A stretch of DNA of 22,925 bases, taken from the NCBI GenBank assembly GCA_964461635.1, contig CAYWVC010000021.1, positions 1 to 22,925 of the forward strand, written 5' to 3'. The position numbers were made by a program, and so were the translations under genes. The stretch comes from RGIG3994 sp964461635 (GTDB taxonomy: Bacteria; Bacillota; Clostridia; Oscillospirales; CAG-272). Positions 7,201 to 14,361 of this stretch are shown one piece after another. The notes under the pieces were generated by a model. It was not told the DNA's origin. It was given only the letters and a program-made list of their open reading frames with translations, and ran no database searches. Position 1 is the stretch's first letter; each line of letters begins with the position of its first letter.

Positions 7201-7849
7201 CAGCCGCGGGCTTCTTACGTCCGTCGGCAAGCGAAGCAAGGTGGGTCCCGATACGGTTGACGATGAGGTCGAGCGCAACGGCGTTGCGTCCGCCCTCGGG
7301 CACGACGATATCGGCATTGTGTCGGCTCGGCTCCACAAAGCGCTCGTGCATAGGCTTCACGGTCATAAGATACTGATCTATGACCGAGCGCAGCGAACGG
7401 TCGCGCTCCTCCACGTCGCGAAGGATGCGGCGAAGGATACGGACGTCGGCGTCGGTATCAACGAATATGCGAAGGTCCATAAGCTCGGTAAGGCGCGGCT
7501 CGGCGAGGATCAGTATACCCTCCACGATAAGTACCGGAGCGGGCTCGATCCGCTTGGTCCTATCCGAGCGGTTGTGCACGGTATAATCGTATATCGGACA
7601 ATCCACGGCCTCACCGGAGGCAAGCCGTCCGATATCACGCACGAACAGCTCGGTATCAAATGCATCCGGGTGGTCGTAATTGAGCCGCACGCGCTCGGAC
7701 ATCGGCATATCGTCGTGTGCCTTATAGTAATCGTCGTGACAAATGACCGATATGCTGTCCCCGAAGCGCTCGGCGATACGGCGCGTGATCGTCGTTTTAC
7801 CGCTTCCCGTGCCTCCGGCGATACCTATAATCATAGTTTCCTTATCCAT
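7187..7849 (-). CDS. udk: Uridine kinase
   Basis: Phosphorylates uridine and cytidine to UMP and CMP in pyrimidine salvage, in the cytoplasm. It has 220 residues, typical of Udk. The Walker A loop GGTGSGKT sits at residues 12-19, followed by the family signatures HDDYYK, NYDHPDAFD and CPIYDYTVHNR, and VEGILIL near the middle. The ATG at 7847-7849 is preceded by GGAGGGG. It is the last gene of the long ileS-led unit, 24 nt after the RNHCP gene. A cytidine deaminase gene in the next unit of the window serves the same salvage route. Its final codons double as the -35 box of the guaB promoter. Confidence 0.95.
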   Translation of the reverse strand: MDKETMIIGIAGGTGSGKTTITRRIAERFGDSISVICHDDYYKAHDDMPMSERVRLNYDHPDAFDTELFVRDIGRLASGEAVDCPIYDYTVHNRSDRTKRIEPAPVLIVEGILILAEPRLTELMDLRIFVDTDADVRILRRILRDVEERDRSLRSVIDQYLMTVKPMHERFVEPSRHNADIVVPEGGRNAVALDLIVNRIGTHLASLADGRKKPAAVDKA

Positions 7850-7873
7850 AGCTTTTCCCCTCCTTGATCGTAT

Positions 7874-8200
7874 TCAGCGCAGATCGGGCTTGTTTTCGGC
7901 GGTCAGTCGGATCAGAAGATCGCGGTCGTCGTCCTCGGCTGCCTTGTTGCGACGGATCTCGCCGCAGCTCTCACATCGGTGCACGACGACGAATCCGCGC
8001 TTGGGATCAAGGTCGACCCCTATCGGGCGCAACGCCCCGCCGCATTCGCAGGCGCGGTCGCCCGGATTTATATCAATGTGAAGTGACCAGAGACAGAACG
8101 GGCAATGATTCCTCGACGTATACCCGAGCGGCTCGACGTGCCGCCCGCAGTGTACGCAGACAAAGCCGTTATCGTTTTTGGTAAATCGCTTGACCTCCAT
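7874..8200 (-). CDS. RNHCP-domain zinc-ribbon protein
   Basis: Small basic-to-acidic protein of 108 residues with the namesake RNHCP motif (residues 30-34: SRNHCPFC). Paired cysteines at 15/18, 33/36, 51/53 and 76/79 suggest two or more zinc-binding knuckles. The N-terminal FTKNDNGFVCVHCG and the C-terminal GFVVVHRCESCGEIRRNK are the usual family ends. The family's function is unknown; a nucleic-acid or RNA-related role is only inferred from the zinc ribbons and from its neighbours. I chose the ATG at 8198-8200 because it lies 5 nt past the rarA stop and starts at the conserved part; a frame open to 8242 would overlap rarA. It is very probably cotranscribed with rarA and udk. Confidence 0.88.
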   Translation of the reverse strand: MEVKRFTKNDNGFVCVHCGRHVEPLGYTSRNHCPFCLWSLHIDINPGDRACECGGALRPIGVDLDPKRGFVVVHRCESCGEIRRNKAAEDDDRDLLIRLTAENKPDLR

Positions 8201-8205
8201 AGCTC

Positions 8206-9435
8206 TCAGCCCTTCTTGCGGGGGTCCTTGATCGCGCTCCAATAGGCGTTTGCCGCCTGCTCGACCCGGTTTGCCCCGAACTCATAATATTTTTTCCCCT
8301 TAAGGTCGGACGGCAGATAGCTCTGCGCAACCCAATGATCGGGATAATCGTGCGGATATTTATAGCCCTTAAAGAGCGGACTGCGCAATATCTCGGGTAT
8401 CTGTCCGCCGAGCCCCTTCTCGATATCCGCCTGCGCCGCGTTGAAGGCAAGGTATGCGGAATTCGACTTCGGAGCGGTCGCAAGCAGTATCACCGCGTTT
8501 GCCAAGGGTATCTTCGCCTCGGGCAAGCCCGATTCAATTGCCGATTCACAGCAGGCGCGCACTATCGCCGCCGCCTGCGGATATGCAAGCCCCACGTCCT
8601 CGGAGGCTATTATCTGAAGCCTTCGGCACGTCGGAAGGAGCTCCCCGAGCATCAGGAGCCTTGCAAGGTAAAACACCGCCGCGTCGGGGTCGGAGCCCCT
8701 TATCGACTTTTGCAGAGCCGACAGCAGGTCGAAATGCGTATCCTCGTCGTAATTCCCGATCCCGGCGTTGAACGAATCGACGTTCTCAACCGTGACCGTC
8801 TCATCTGCGGCAAAGTATGCGTTCTCCAGCAGATTTATCGCGTGCCGCACGTCCCCGCCGGCACATTTGCCGATATGAAGGAGAACGTCGTGCTCGGCGG
8901 TCTTTGCCGTTCCGTTTGCGTCGTTCAGATACTTCAGCGCACGCTCAAGCGCACGCGCTATCTCCCCCGGAGCAACCGGACGGAATTCAAAGAGCGACGA
9001 GCGCGAGATTATCGCGTTATAGACGTAGAAATGCGGATTCTCGGTGGTGGACGCGATAAGCGTCACCCTGCCGTCCTCCATATATTCAAGCAGTGATTGC
9101 TGTTGCTTGCGGTTGAAATACTGTATCTCGTCAAGGTAAAGCAGTACGCCACCCGCGCCGAAGACGTTTGACGTCTCGTTAAGTATCTGCTTTACGTCGG
9201 AAAGCGATGCCGAGGTCGCATTGAGGCGTCTGAAGTACATTCCGGACGCATTGGCGATCACGGTCGCCGCGGTCGTCTTCCCCGTTCCCGGGGGACCGAA
9301 GAATATCATATTCGTCACTCTTCCGGACCCGACCATACGGCGCACGACGCCGCGCTCCCCGAAAAGGTGCTCTTGCCCCACGATATCGTCAAAGCTCTTG
9401 GGGCGAAGCAGATCGGCAAGCTGCTCGTTCTTCAA
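8206..9435 (-). CDS. rarA: Replication-associated recombination protein RarA (MgsA), AAA+ ATPase
   Basis: 409-residue AAA+ ATPase of the clamp-loader clade, acting at stalled replication forks and on single-stranded DNA-binding-protein-coated gaps. N-terminal LADLLRPKSFDDIVGQEHL is the family signature. Walker A is GPPGTGKT (47-54), Walker B LLYLDEIQ (98-105), and sensor 1 IASTTENP (127-134). The C-terminal half, with ASEDVGLAYPQA and KGYKYPHDYPDHWV, is the RarA tetramerisation region. The start is a TTG at 9433-9435 that overlaps the preceding stop as TTGA and is backed by AGGAGGTGG about 10 nt upstream, so translation is probably coupled to the transglutaminase-like gene. No in-frame ATG nearby fits the family N-terminus better. 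Identification is secure; the TTG start is likely. Confidence 0.95.
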   Translation of the reverse strand: MKNEQLADLLRPKSFDDIVGQEHLFGERGVVRRMVGSGRVTNMIFFGPPGTGKTTAATVIANASGMYFRRLNATSASLSDVKQILNETSNVFGAGGVLLYLDEIQYFNRKQQQSLLEYMEDGRVTLIASTTENPHFYVYNAIISRSSLFEFRPVAPGEIARALERALKYLNDANGTAKTAEHDVLLHIGKCAGGDVRHAINLLENAYFAADETVTVENVDSFNAGIGNYDEDTHFDLLSALQKSIRGSDPDAAVFYLARLLMLGELLPTCRRLQIIASEDVGLAYPQAAAIVRACCESAIESGLPEAKIPLANAVILLATAPKSNSAYLAFNAAQADIEKGLGGQIPEILRSPLFKGYKYPHDYPDHWVAQSYLPSDLKGKKYYEFGANRVEQAANAYWSAIKDPRKKG

Positions 9436-10799
9436 TGTACGTCCACCTCCTCGGATGAAATAAGAGTTTTATCGGTCTCAAGCTCAGACCGGAGGAGCCC
9501 GCGGTCAAGGTACTCCGCCTCCCCGTCCTGATTGTCGTAAGGATCACACCTTATATAGGACTTAGGCGGCGAAAACGGAGCTTGAAACTCCGAATTCGCG
9601 ATAAGGCGGAAGCAATCGAGGTTACCGAAATAATATCCGTGCGAGAGCCCGTCGCCCGAGCGGGCCGCACCTCCGCCGTACGAAGGATCGGCGTACAGCC
9701 AGCCGTAAGGTGCCACGTAAAACTGCGCCCAATCGTGATCGCCGAAGTGCCCGGGACGTATTGCACAGCCCGACTGCCACCGTGCGGGTATGCCGAGAAT
9801 GCGGCAGAGCGTGATAAAGAGGAGCGATTGCACGCCGCAATCCCCGTGCCGCGAGAGCGCGGCGTTCTCGGCAATATTTTCAAGGCAGATATACCGGCGC
9901 ATATAGGTATACCGCACGTTGAGCGTGACCCAATCGTACACTCGGTGCGCAAGTATCAGCGGGTTCTTCTCATCCCCCGCGATATCTGCGGCAAGGGCGC
10001 GTAAAAAGGGCGTAAAAACGATATGCGGTGCCAACTCGGACAGATATTCCGCACAGCCACCCGGCACGGCGGCATCGGGATCGGGCTCACGGTATATCGC
10101 ACGGTTAACGTATGAATATTCTACGAAGTACTCTTTCCCCGGCTCACACGGAGCCTCAATATAAGCCGTGCACTGAGCACCCGACGATATCATCACCGGA
10201 TCGGACGAGGCAATCAGGGTCACCTCGCTCTGCTCTTCGCACTCGCGCGCGTAGGGCAAATGTATGCGCAAAAGCTCGCCCGGGCGCTCCGCCTCGGACT
10301 TTACGCGCAGGCTCATTCTGACGTGAAATTTGAAGGCGCGCGAGCCCCTCTCCCTCATCATACGAATGTTTTCAAGTCTGAACTCATTCGGCTCGGGCAA
10401 CGCGGTATCGCCCTCAAGCGAGCGCAGATATCCGCCGCAGCAGTTAAGGATATTCGTCGCCGCGGAATTCTGGTAATACGTTTCCCCGCCGCGCAGGATG
10501 AAGTCCGCATACCCCTCCTCACGGCAGTGACCGAGCGCGGCGAGGTCAAAGTGCGGATAACACCCTGCGACCCGTGCGATCACGTCGTCTGCCGAAAGCA
10601 GGTAATCCGACTTCATAGCCGCGGCTATGACAGACTCTATAAAGAGCCTGCGCCGAAGTGCGTGCGGCAGATCGCGGCGCAAACAACGCCCGATCGCGGC
10701 AAGCTCACCGTCAAAATCGCCCGAATATTTATAGTATTTTATCTCCTCCGGGAGCTCTACCGACAGGTACTTTATCTCTTCCTCTGCAAATCTTTCCAC
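9432..10799 (-). CDS. Transglutaminase-like domain protein (uncharacterised)
   Basis: About 455 residues. The C-terminal part is a transglutaminase-like (papain-fold) domain with a complete presumed triad: Cys in SRHGDCGVQSL (near 321), His in GDHDWAQFY (near 355) and Asp in WLYADPSYGG (near 371). Family members are cysteine peptidases, amidases or crosslinking enzymes, so the reaction cannot be stated. The first ~250 residues are not recognised; they include a cysteine-rich GGYL segment and a beta-rich stretch. I see no signal peptide or membrane span, so it is probably cytoplasmic. The start is uncertain. I chose GTG 10797-10799 because AAGGAGG lies 13 nt upstream. GTG at 10829 or ATG at 10874 are alternatives; the ATG would overlap the U32 gene. 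It is coupled to rarA by a TTGA overlap. Confidence 0.8.
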   Translation of the reverse strand: MERFAEEEIKYLSVELPEEIKYYKYSGDFDGELAAIGRCLRRDLPHALRRRLFIESVIAAAMKSDYLLSADDVIARVAGCYPHFDLAALGHCREEGYADFILRGGETYYQNSAATNILNCCGGYLRSLEGDTALPEPNEFRLENIRMMRERGSRAFKFHVRMSLRVKSEAERPGELLRIHLPYARECEEQSEVTLIASSDPVMISSGAQCTAYIEAPCEPGKEYFVEYSYVNRAIYREPDPDAAVPGGCAEYLSELAPHIVFTPFLRALAADIAGDEKNPLILAHRVYDWVTLNVRYTYMRRYICLENIAENAALSRHGDCGVQSLLFITLCRILGIPARWQSGCAIRPGHFGDHDWAQFYVAPYGWLYADPSYGGGAARSGDGLSHGYYFGNLDCFRLIANSEFQAPFSPPKSYIRCDPYDNQDGEAEYLDRGLLRSELETDKTLISSEEVDVH

Positions 10800-10836
10800 G
10801 GCTTTATCGCACCCTCCTTTCGCACTCACGTTTACG

Positions 10837-12060
10837 TTATTCTCCGGCACGGAGGATGTCGCCCTCCGACGCACTTACGGGAAGCCTTATATAAAATTCC
10901 ATTCCCGGATGCGGCACCGAAACGATGGGATTCCCCTTCGCATCGAACAGCTCCCGCACGGTAAAGCCAACTCCCGTACGTCCGGGGGACAGCAGCTCCA
11001 CACGGTCGCCGAGCGAAAATTTGTTCTTCTGCTCGCATCGGCACAGACCGCACTCACCCGATGCCTCGATCGCCGAGGCAAGGAACGCCTTGTCGCGGAT
11101 ATAACCGCTGCGCGTACAGAGGTTCGCGTTCTCGGCGGGGGTGTTCAGATAAAAGCCGTGGCAATACTCGCGGTGGGACACGCTCTCAAGCTCCGACGCA
11201 AGGCTCGGATCGAAAACGTACCCGTCGGGATCGGCGCAGTAACGGTCGACCGCGATGCGGTAGGCATTGGTGACCACGGCGGCGTAGTATGCCGACTTCA
11301 CCCTGCCCTCTATCTTAAAGGAATCTATCCCCGCTTCGATCATTTGCGGCACGAGGTCTATCGTACACATATCCTTTGACGACATAATGAAGGTCCCGCG
11401 CGCATCCTCCTCGATCGGGATCGGAAGGTCGGGGCGCTTTTCCTCGGTCAAGGTGTAGCTCCAACGGCAGGGCTGAGCGCACGCTCCGTGATTGGCATCC
11501 CGCCCGGTAAGCTGATTCGACAGCATACAGCGCCCGCTGTACGAAACGCACATCGCGCCGTGAACGAAGGCCTCAAGATCCACCTCGGGCGTAAGGCTCC
11601 GACGTATCTCCGCGATCTCGGGCAGGGTCAGCTCGCGCGCCAGAACAAGTCTGGAGGCACCGAGCGCGGCGTAAGCCCTTGCCGCCGCGGGGGAACAGAT
11701 GCTCGCCTGCGTCGATATATGTATCGGCATATCGGGCAACAGCTCGCGCACCGTCGCGATCACGCCGAGATCGGCGGCAATGATCGCGTCGATCCCGATG
11801 CCCTTCAGCGATGAGAGAAAGCGCCGAAGCGCCGGATATTCCGCACCGTGCGGAAGAACGTTCACCGTCAGATACAGCCGCTTACCCGCCGCGTGCACAA
11901 GCTCGCACGCCGCAGAGAGCTCGTCATCCGAAAAATTGTCGGACGCGGCACGCATTCCGAAGTTCTTCCCCGCCAGATAGACCGCGTCGGCACCGAAGCG
12001 CAGGGCGGCACGCAGCTTTTGCATATCCCCGGCGGGGGCAAGTATCTCGGGCGTCTTCAC
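10837..12060 (-). CDS. Peptidase U32 family protein (TrhP/YrrO-like, probable tRNA hydroxylation factor)
   Basis: 407 residues with the U32 signature EAFVHGAMCVSYSGRCMLS (163-181) and further cysteines in GACAQPCRW (194, 198), plus N-terminal PEILAPAGDMQKLRAAL and SFKIEGRVKS. Although named peptidases, bacterial U32 proteins of this type (TrhP in E. coli and B. subtilis) are needed for prephenate-dependent hydroxylation of tRNA U34, and related RlhA acts on 23S rRNA. Such a role fits neighbours that modify or charge RNA. The start is GTG 12058-12060, overlapping the HAD stop as GTGA with GAGGG 6 nt upstream; this gives the usual MKTPEILAPAGD N-terminus. The longer frame to 12171 is rejected because it would lie inside the HAD gene. 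The precise RNA substrate is inference. Confidence 0.9.
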   Translation of the reverse strand: MKTPEILAPAGDMQKLRAALRFGADAVYLAGKNFGMRAASDNFSDDELSAACELVHAAGKRLYLTVNVLPHGAEYPALRRFLSSLKGIGIDAIIAADLGVIATVRELLPDMPIHISTQASICSPAAARAYAALGASRLVLARELTLPEIAEIRRSLTPEVDLEAFVHGAMCVSYSGRCMLSNQLTGRDANHGACAQPCRWSYTLTEEKRPDLPIPIEEDARGTFIMSSKDMCTIDLVPQMIEAGIDSFKIEGRVKSAYYAAVVTNAYRIAVDRYCADPDGYVFDPSLASELESVSHREYCHGFYLNTPAENANLCTRSGYIRDKAFLASAIEASGECGLCRCEQKNKFSLGDRVELLSPGRTGVGFTVRELFDAKGNPIVSVPHPGMEFYIRLPVSASEGDILRAGE

Positions 12061-12902
12061 AGCTTGCCCTCGGCGATCTCCGCGATCAGCGCGGCGATAA
12101 GCCCGTCGTCGCAGTGGCAAAGGCAGGCGTCGGCGATCGCCTTCACGCAATCGAGCGCGTTTTCGGGGCATATCGCCACGTCCGCCGCCCCGAGCATCGC
12201 GATATCGTTTTCAAAATCACCGCAAGCATATACCCGCGGCGCACTGCCAAGCTCACGCGCCGTCAGTGCCTTAAGCGACGAGAGCATAGCTGCCTTCGTA
12301 CACCCCGCACTCTGAAATTCGAAGAATCGCGGCGAGCTCTTACTGTATTCGAATGCATCCGGATAGCGTGATTCAAGCATAGCCCGCATCCCGTCAAGGA
12401 CCTCGGGATCGTCGCGTATCACCACCTTGAGCCACTCCGAGCCGTCGTCGCTCCATTGCCCGTACGGGATCACCGTCACGTTGGTTATATAGGTGCTCTC
12501 AAGGTCCTTCTTTATAAGTCCGCTCAGGCTGTCGGTCACAAAGCCCTCAAGGGTCGAGACCCTGATCCCGGTATTCGGATATTCCCGCCTGACAAGGCGA
12601 AGCACCTCTGCGGTCAGCGCCTTATCCATCGGGGTGTGCGCAAGGGTCTCGCCGCGCGAAAAATCGTAAAGATAGGTGCCGTTCGCCATAATAGCGGGGG
12701 CGTTCAACAGCCCGCTGAGCCCCGGAATGACCGCCGCCGCGTTTATATGCATCCTGCCGGAGGCAAGCGTGAAGAGCCCGCCCTCGGCTTTGAACCGGTT
12801 TATCGCATCAACGTTTTCGGGAACGACGCGGCTGCCTTTGCCGAGAAAGGTTCCGTCGATATCCGAAACTATCATAATCCCCTTGAATTTTCCCTCAATC
12901 AT
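12057..12902 (-). CDS. Cof-type HAD hydrolase (phosphatase)
   Basis: 281 residues of the HAD superfamily, Cof/YkrA-like group with a C2 cap, which dephosphorylates sugar phosphates, flavin or PLP-type compounds in the cytoplasm; the substrate cannot be named. All four HAD motifs are present: DIDGT with nucleophile Asp14 and Asp16, LASGR (47-50 region), Lys203 in SAGCTKAAML, and the metal-binding CGDFENDIAML (227-237). The ATG at 12900-12902 is preceded by GAGGAAA. It overlaps the upstream pseudouridine synthase by 8 nt and the downstream U32 gene by 4 nt, so it sits inside a translationally chained block. Confidence 0.93.
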   Translation of the reverse strand: MIEGKFKGIMIVSDIDGTFLGKGSRVVPENVDAINRFKAEGGLFTLASGRMHINAAAVIPGLSGLLNAPAIMANGTYLYDFSRGETLAHTPMDKALTAEVLRLVRREYPNTGIRVSTLEGFVTDSLSGLIKKDLESTYITNVTVIPYGQWSDDGSEWLKVVIRDDPEVLDGMRAMLESRYPDAFEYSKSSPRFFEFQSAGCTKAAMLSSLKALTARELGSAPRVYACGDFENDIAMLGAADVAICPENALDCVKAIADACLCHCDDGLIAALIAEIAEGKL

Positions 12903-13863
12903 TATCTTTCCTCAGTATCTCAAGTATTTCTTCAAACCTTGCGGGCAACGGAGCACGGAAGGTCATTTTCTCCCCCGTCCTCGGGTGCACGAGCGAAAGC
13001 TCGCCCGCGTGAAGCATCTGACTCTTTATTCCGTGCCTCTTTTCAAATTGTGTATGCCCGCCGCCGTAAACAAGGTCGCCCATCAGCGGGTGCCCGATAT
13101 AGGACATATGCACCCTTATCTGATGTGTTCGCCCCGTCTCAAGTCGGCAGGTCAGAAGGGTGAATCCGCGAAACGCCCCGTCTGCCCTCCAATGAGTCAC
13201 TGCGTCCCGCGCGCGCTTTTCGGGACCGTGCAGGACCGCCATTTTCTTCCGGTCGGAGGGATTTCTTCCGATCGGCGCGTCAACGGTGCCCGAAGGCTCG
13301 CGAAAGCCGCCGACGGCTATCGCGCGATACGTTCGGCACATACTGTGGTCCTTAAGCTGATCCGAGAGCGCAAGGTGCGCCGCATCGTTCTTAGCCACGG
13401 CGATAAGCCCGCTCGTGTCCTTGTCTATCCTGTGCACGATGCCGGGACGAAAAACGCCGCCGATCCCCGACAGACTGTCCCCGCAATGCGAAAGGAGGGC
13501 GTTCACCAGTGTGCCGTCGGGGTTGCCTGCCGCGGGATGCACGACCATCCCGACGGGTTTATTTATTACTATTATATCCGAGTCCTCGTATATCACGTCA
13601 AGCGGAATATCCTCCGCCTCCGCCTTATCCGCCACAGGGGGCGGAAGAACTATCTCAACGCACTCGCCCGCCGACATACGGTGATTCTTTCCCGCCGCAC
13701 GCCCGTTAACGAGCACATTTTGCTCGGATATAAGCTTTGCGGCGGCGGAGCGGGTAATCCCCGCTGCCTCCGCCGCAAACGTATCAAGTCTCGTCTCCGC
13801 CTTTTCGGGCATTACCCTCAGAGTCAGAGTCTTCTTTGCTTGCAGGTGATCGTTTTTTATCAT
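12895..13863 (-). CDS. RluA/RluD-family pseudouridine synthase
   Basis: 322 residues. An N-terminal S4 RNA-binding domain (about 25-75, RLDTFAAEAAGITRSAA and VLVNG) precedes the catalytic domain. The motif HRIDKDTSGL holds the catalytic Asp147, and LLTCRLETGRTHQIRVHM is the conserved RluA-family segment. It converts uridines in rRNA to pseudouridine; the order S4 domain plus lspA upstream matches B. subtilis ylyB, an RluD homologue, but the target site is not provable here. I keep the ATG at 13861-13863: it has AAGGA upstream and includes the strand LTLRV that starts the S4 fold. This makes the gene overlap lspA by 80 nt. The internal ATG at 13812 is the alternative. Confidence 0.93.
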   Translation of the reverse strand: MIKNDHLQAKKTLTLRVMPEKAETRLDTFAAEAAGITRSAAAKLISEQNVLVNGRAAGKNHRMSAGECVEIVLPPPVADKAEAEDIPLDVIYEDSDIIVINKPVGMVVHPAAGNPDGTLVNALLSHCGDSLSGIGGVFRPGIVHRIDKDTSGLIAVAKNDAAHLALSDQLKDHSMCRTYRAIAVGGFREPSGTVDAPIGRNPSDRKKMAVLHGPEKRARDAVTHWRADGAFRGFTLLTCRLETGRTHQIRVHMSYIGHPLMGDLVYGGGHTQFEKRHGIKSQMLHAGELSLVHPRTGEKMTFRAPLPARFEEILEILRKDND

Positions 13864-14350
13864 TCTTTTGTTCCTTAAACGTCGAAATGACGAGGTAAAT
13901 CATAAGCAGAGCGGCTCCCACGCAGACGCAGGAATCGGCAACGTTGAATATCGGGAAGCCCGGTATTCCGAGTGACTTCACAAACGGAATATCGTTATAC
14001 CGGAATTCCAGAAAATCCACAACGTAGCCGTACGCGATACGGTCGATCATATTCCCGATCCCCCCGCCGACGATCAGCGAAAGCGAGGTAACGAGCAGCT
14101 TATCCTTCGGCCTCTTATACAGCATATACACGAGCACGCCCACGATCGCAAGAGTGGAGGTAAGGATAAATATCCACCGACGGTCCGCCAGCATTCCCCA
14201 CGCCGCGCCGCGGTTCTCGGCATATGCAAAGCCAATCACGTACGGGATCACCCCGACACGGCCGCCGCCCTTAAGAAAGATGACGGCAAGCCATTTCGAG
14301 AGCTGATCCAATATCACCGACGCAACGATAATGCAGAAAAATACGAACAT
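13784..14350 (-). CDS. lspA: Signal peptidase II (prolipoprotein signal peptidase)
   Basis: Membrane aspartyl protease of 188 residues that removes the signal peptide of diacylglyceryl-modified prolipoproteins. Four hydrophobic segments are visible (about 1-25, 58-76, 86-105, 136-156). The conserved elements are NRGAAWGML, NMIDRI, VVDFLEF with catalytic Asp112, and FNVADS with catalytic Asp139. The charged C-terminal tail (KEQKNDKKRSPASKEDSDSE) is long and lies in the part that overlaps the next gene. I chose the ATG at 14348-14350, 11 nt after the ileS stop, because the protein then begins directly with the first membrane segment; the frame open to 14401 would run into ileS. The ribosome site is weak, suggesting dependence on ileS translation. 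Confidence 0.95.
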   Translation of the reverse strand: MFVFFCIIVASVILDQLSKWLAVIFLKGGGRVGVIPYVIGFAYAENRGAAWGMLADRRWIFILTSTLAIVGVLVYMLYKRPKDKLLVTSLSLIVGGGIGNMIDRIAYGYVVDFLEFRYNDIPFVKSLGIPGFPIFNVADSCVCVGAALLMIYLVISTFKEQKNDKKRSPASKEDSDSEGNARKGGDET

Positions 14351-14361
14351 TGTTAAGGCTC

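Noticed and set aside
13784..13863. 80-nt overlap of lspA and the pseudouridine synthase as a sign of a frameshift
   Set aside because: The overlap falls in the poorly conserved charged tail of LspA, and both proteins keep full domains, so a real overlap or a slightly later start explains it.
12676..13878. 400-codon plus-strand frame opposite the HAD and pseudouridine synthase genes
   Set aside because: Shadow of conserved minus-strand genes; no ribosome site or recognisable domain.
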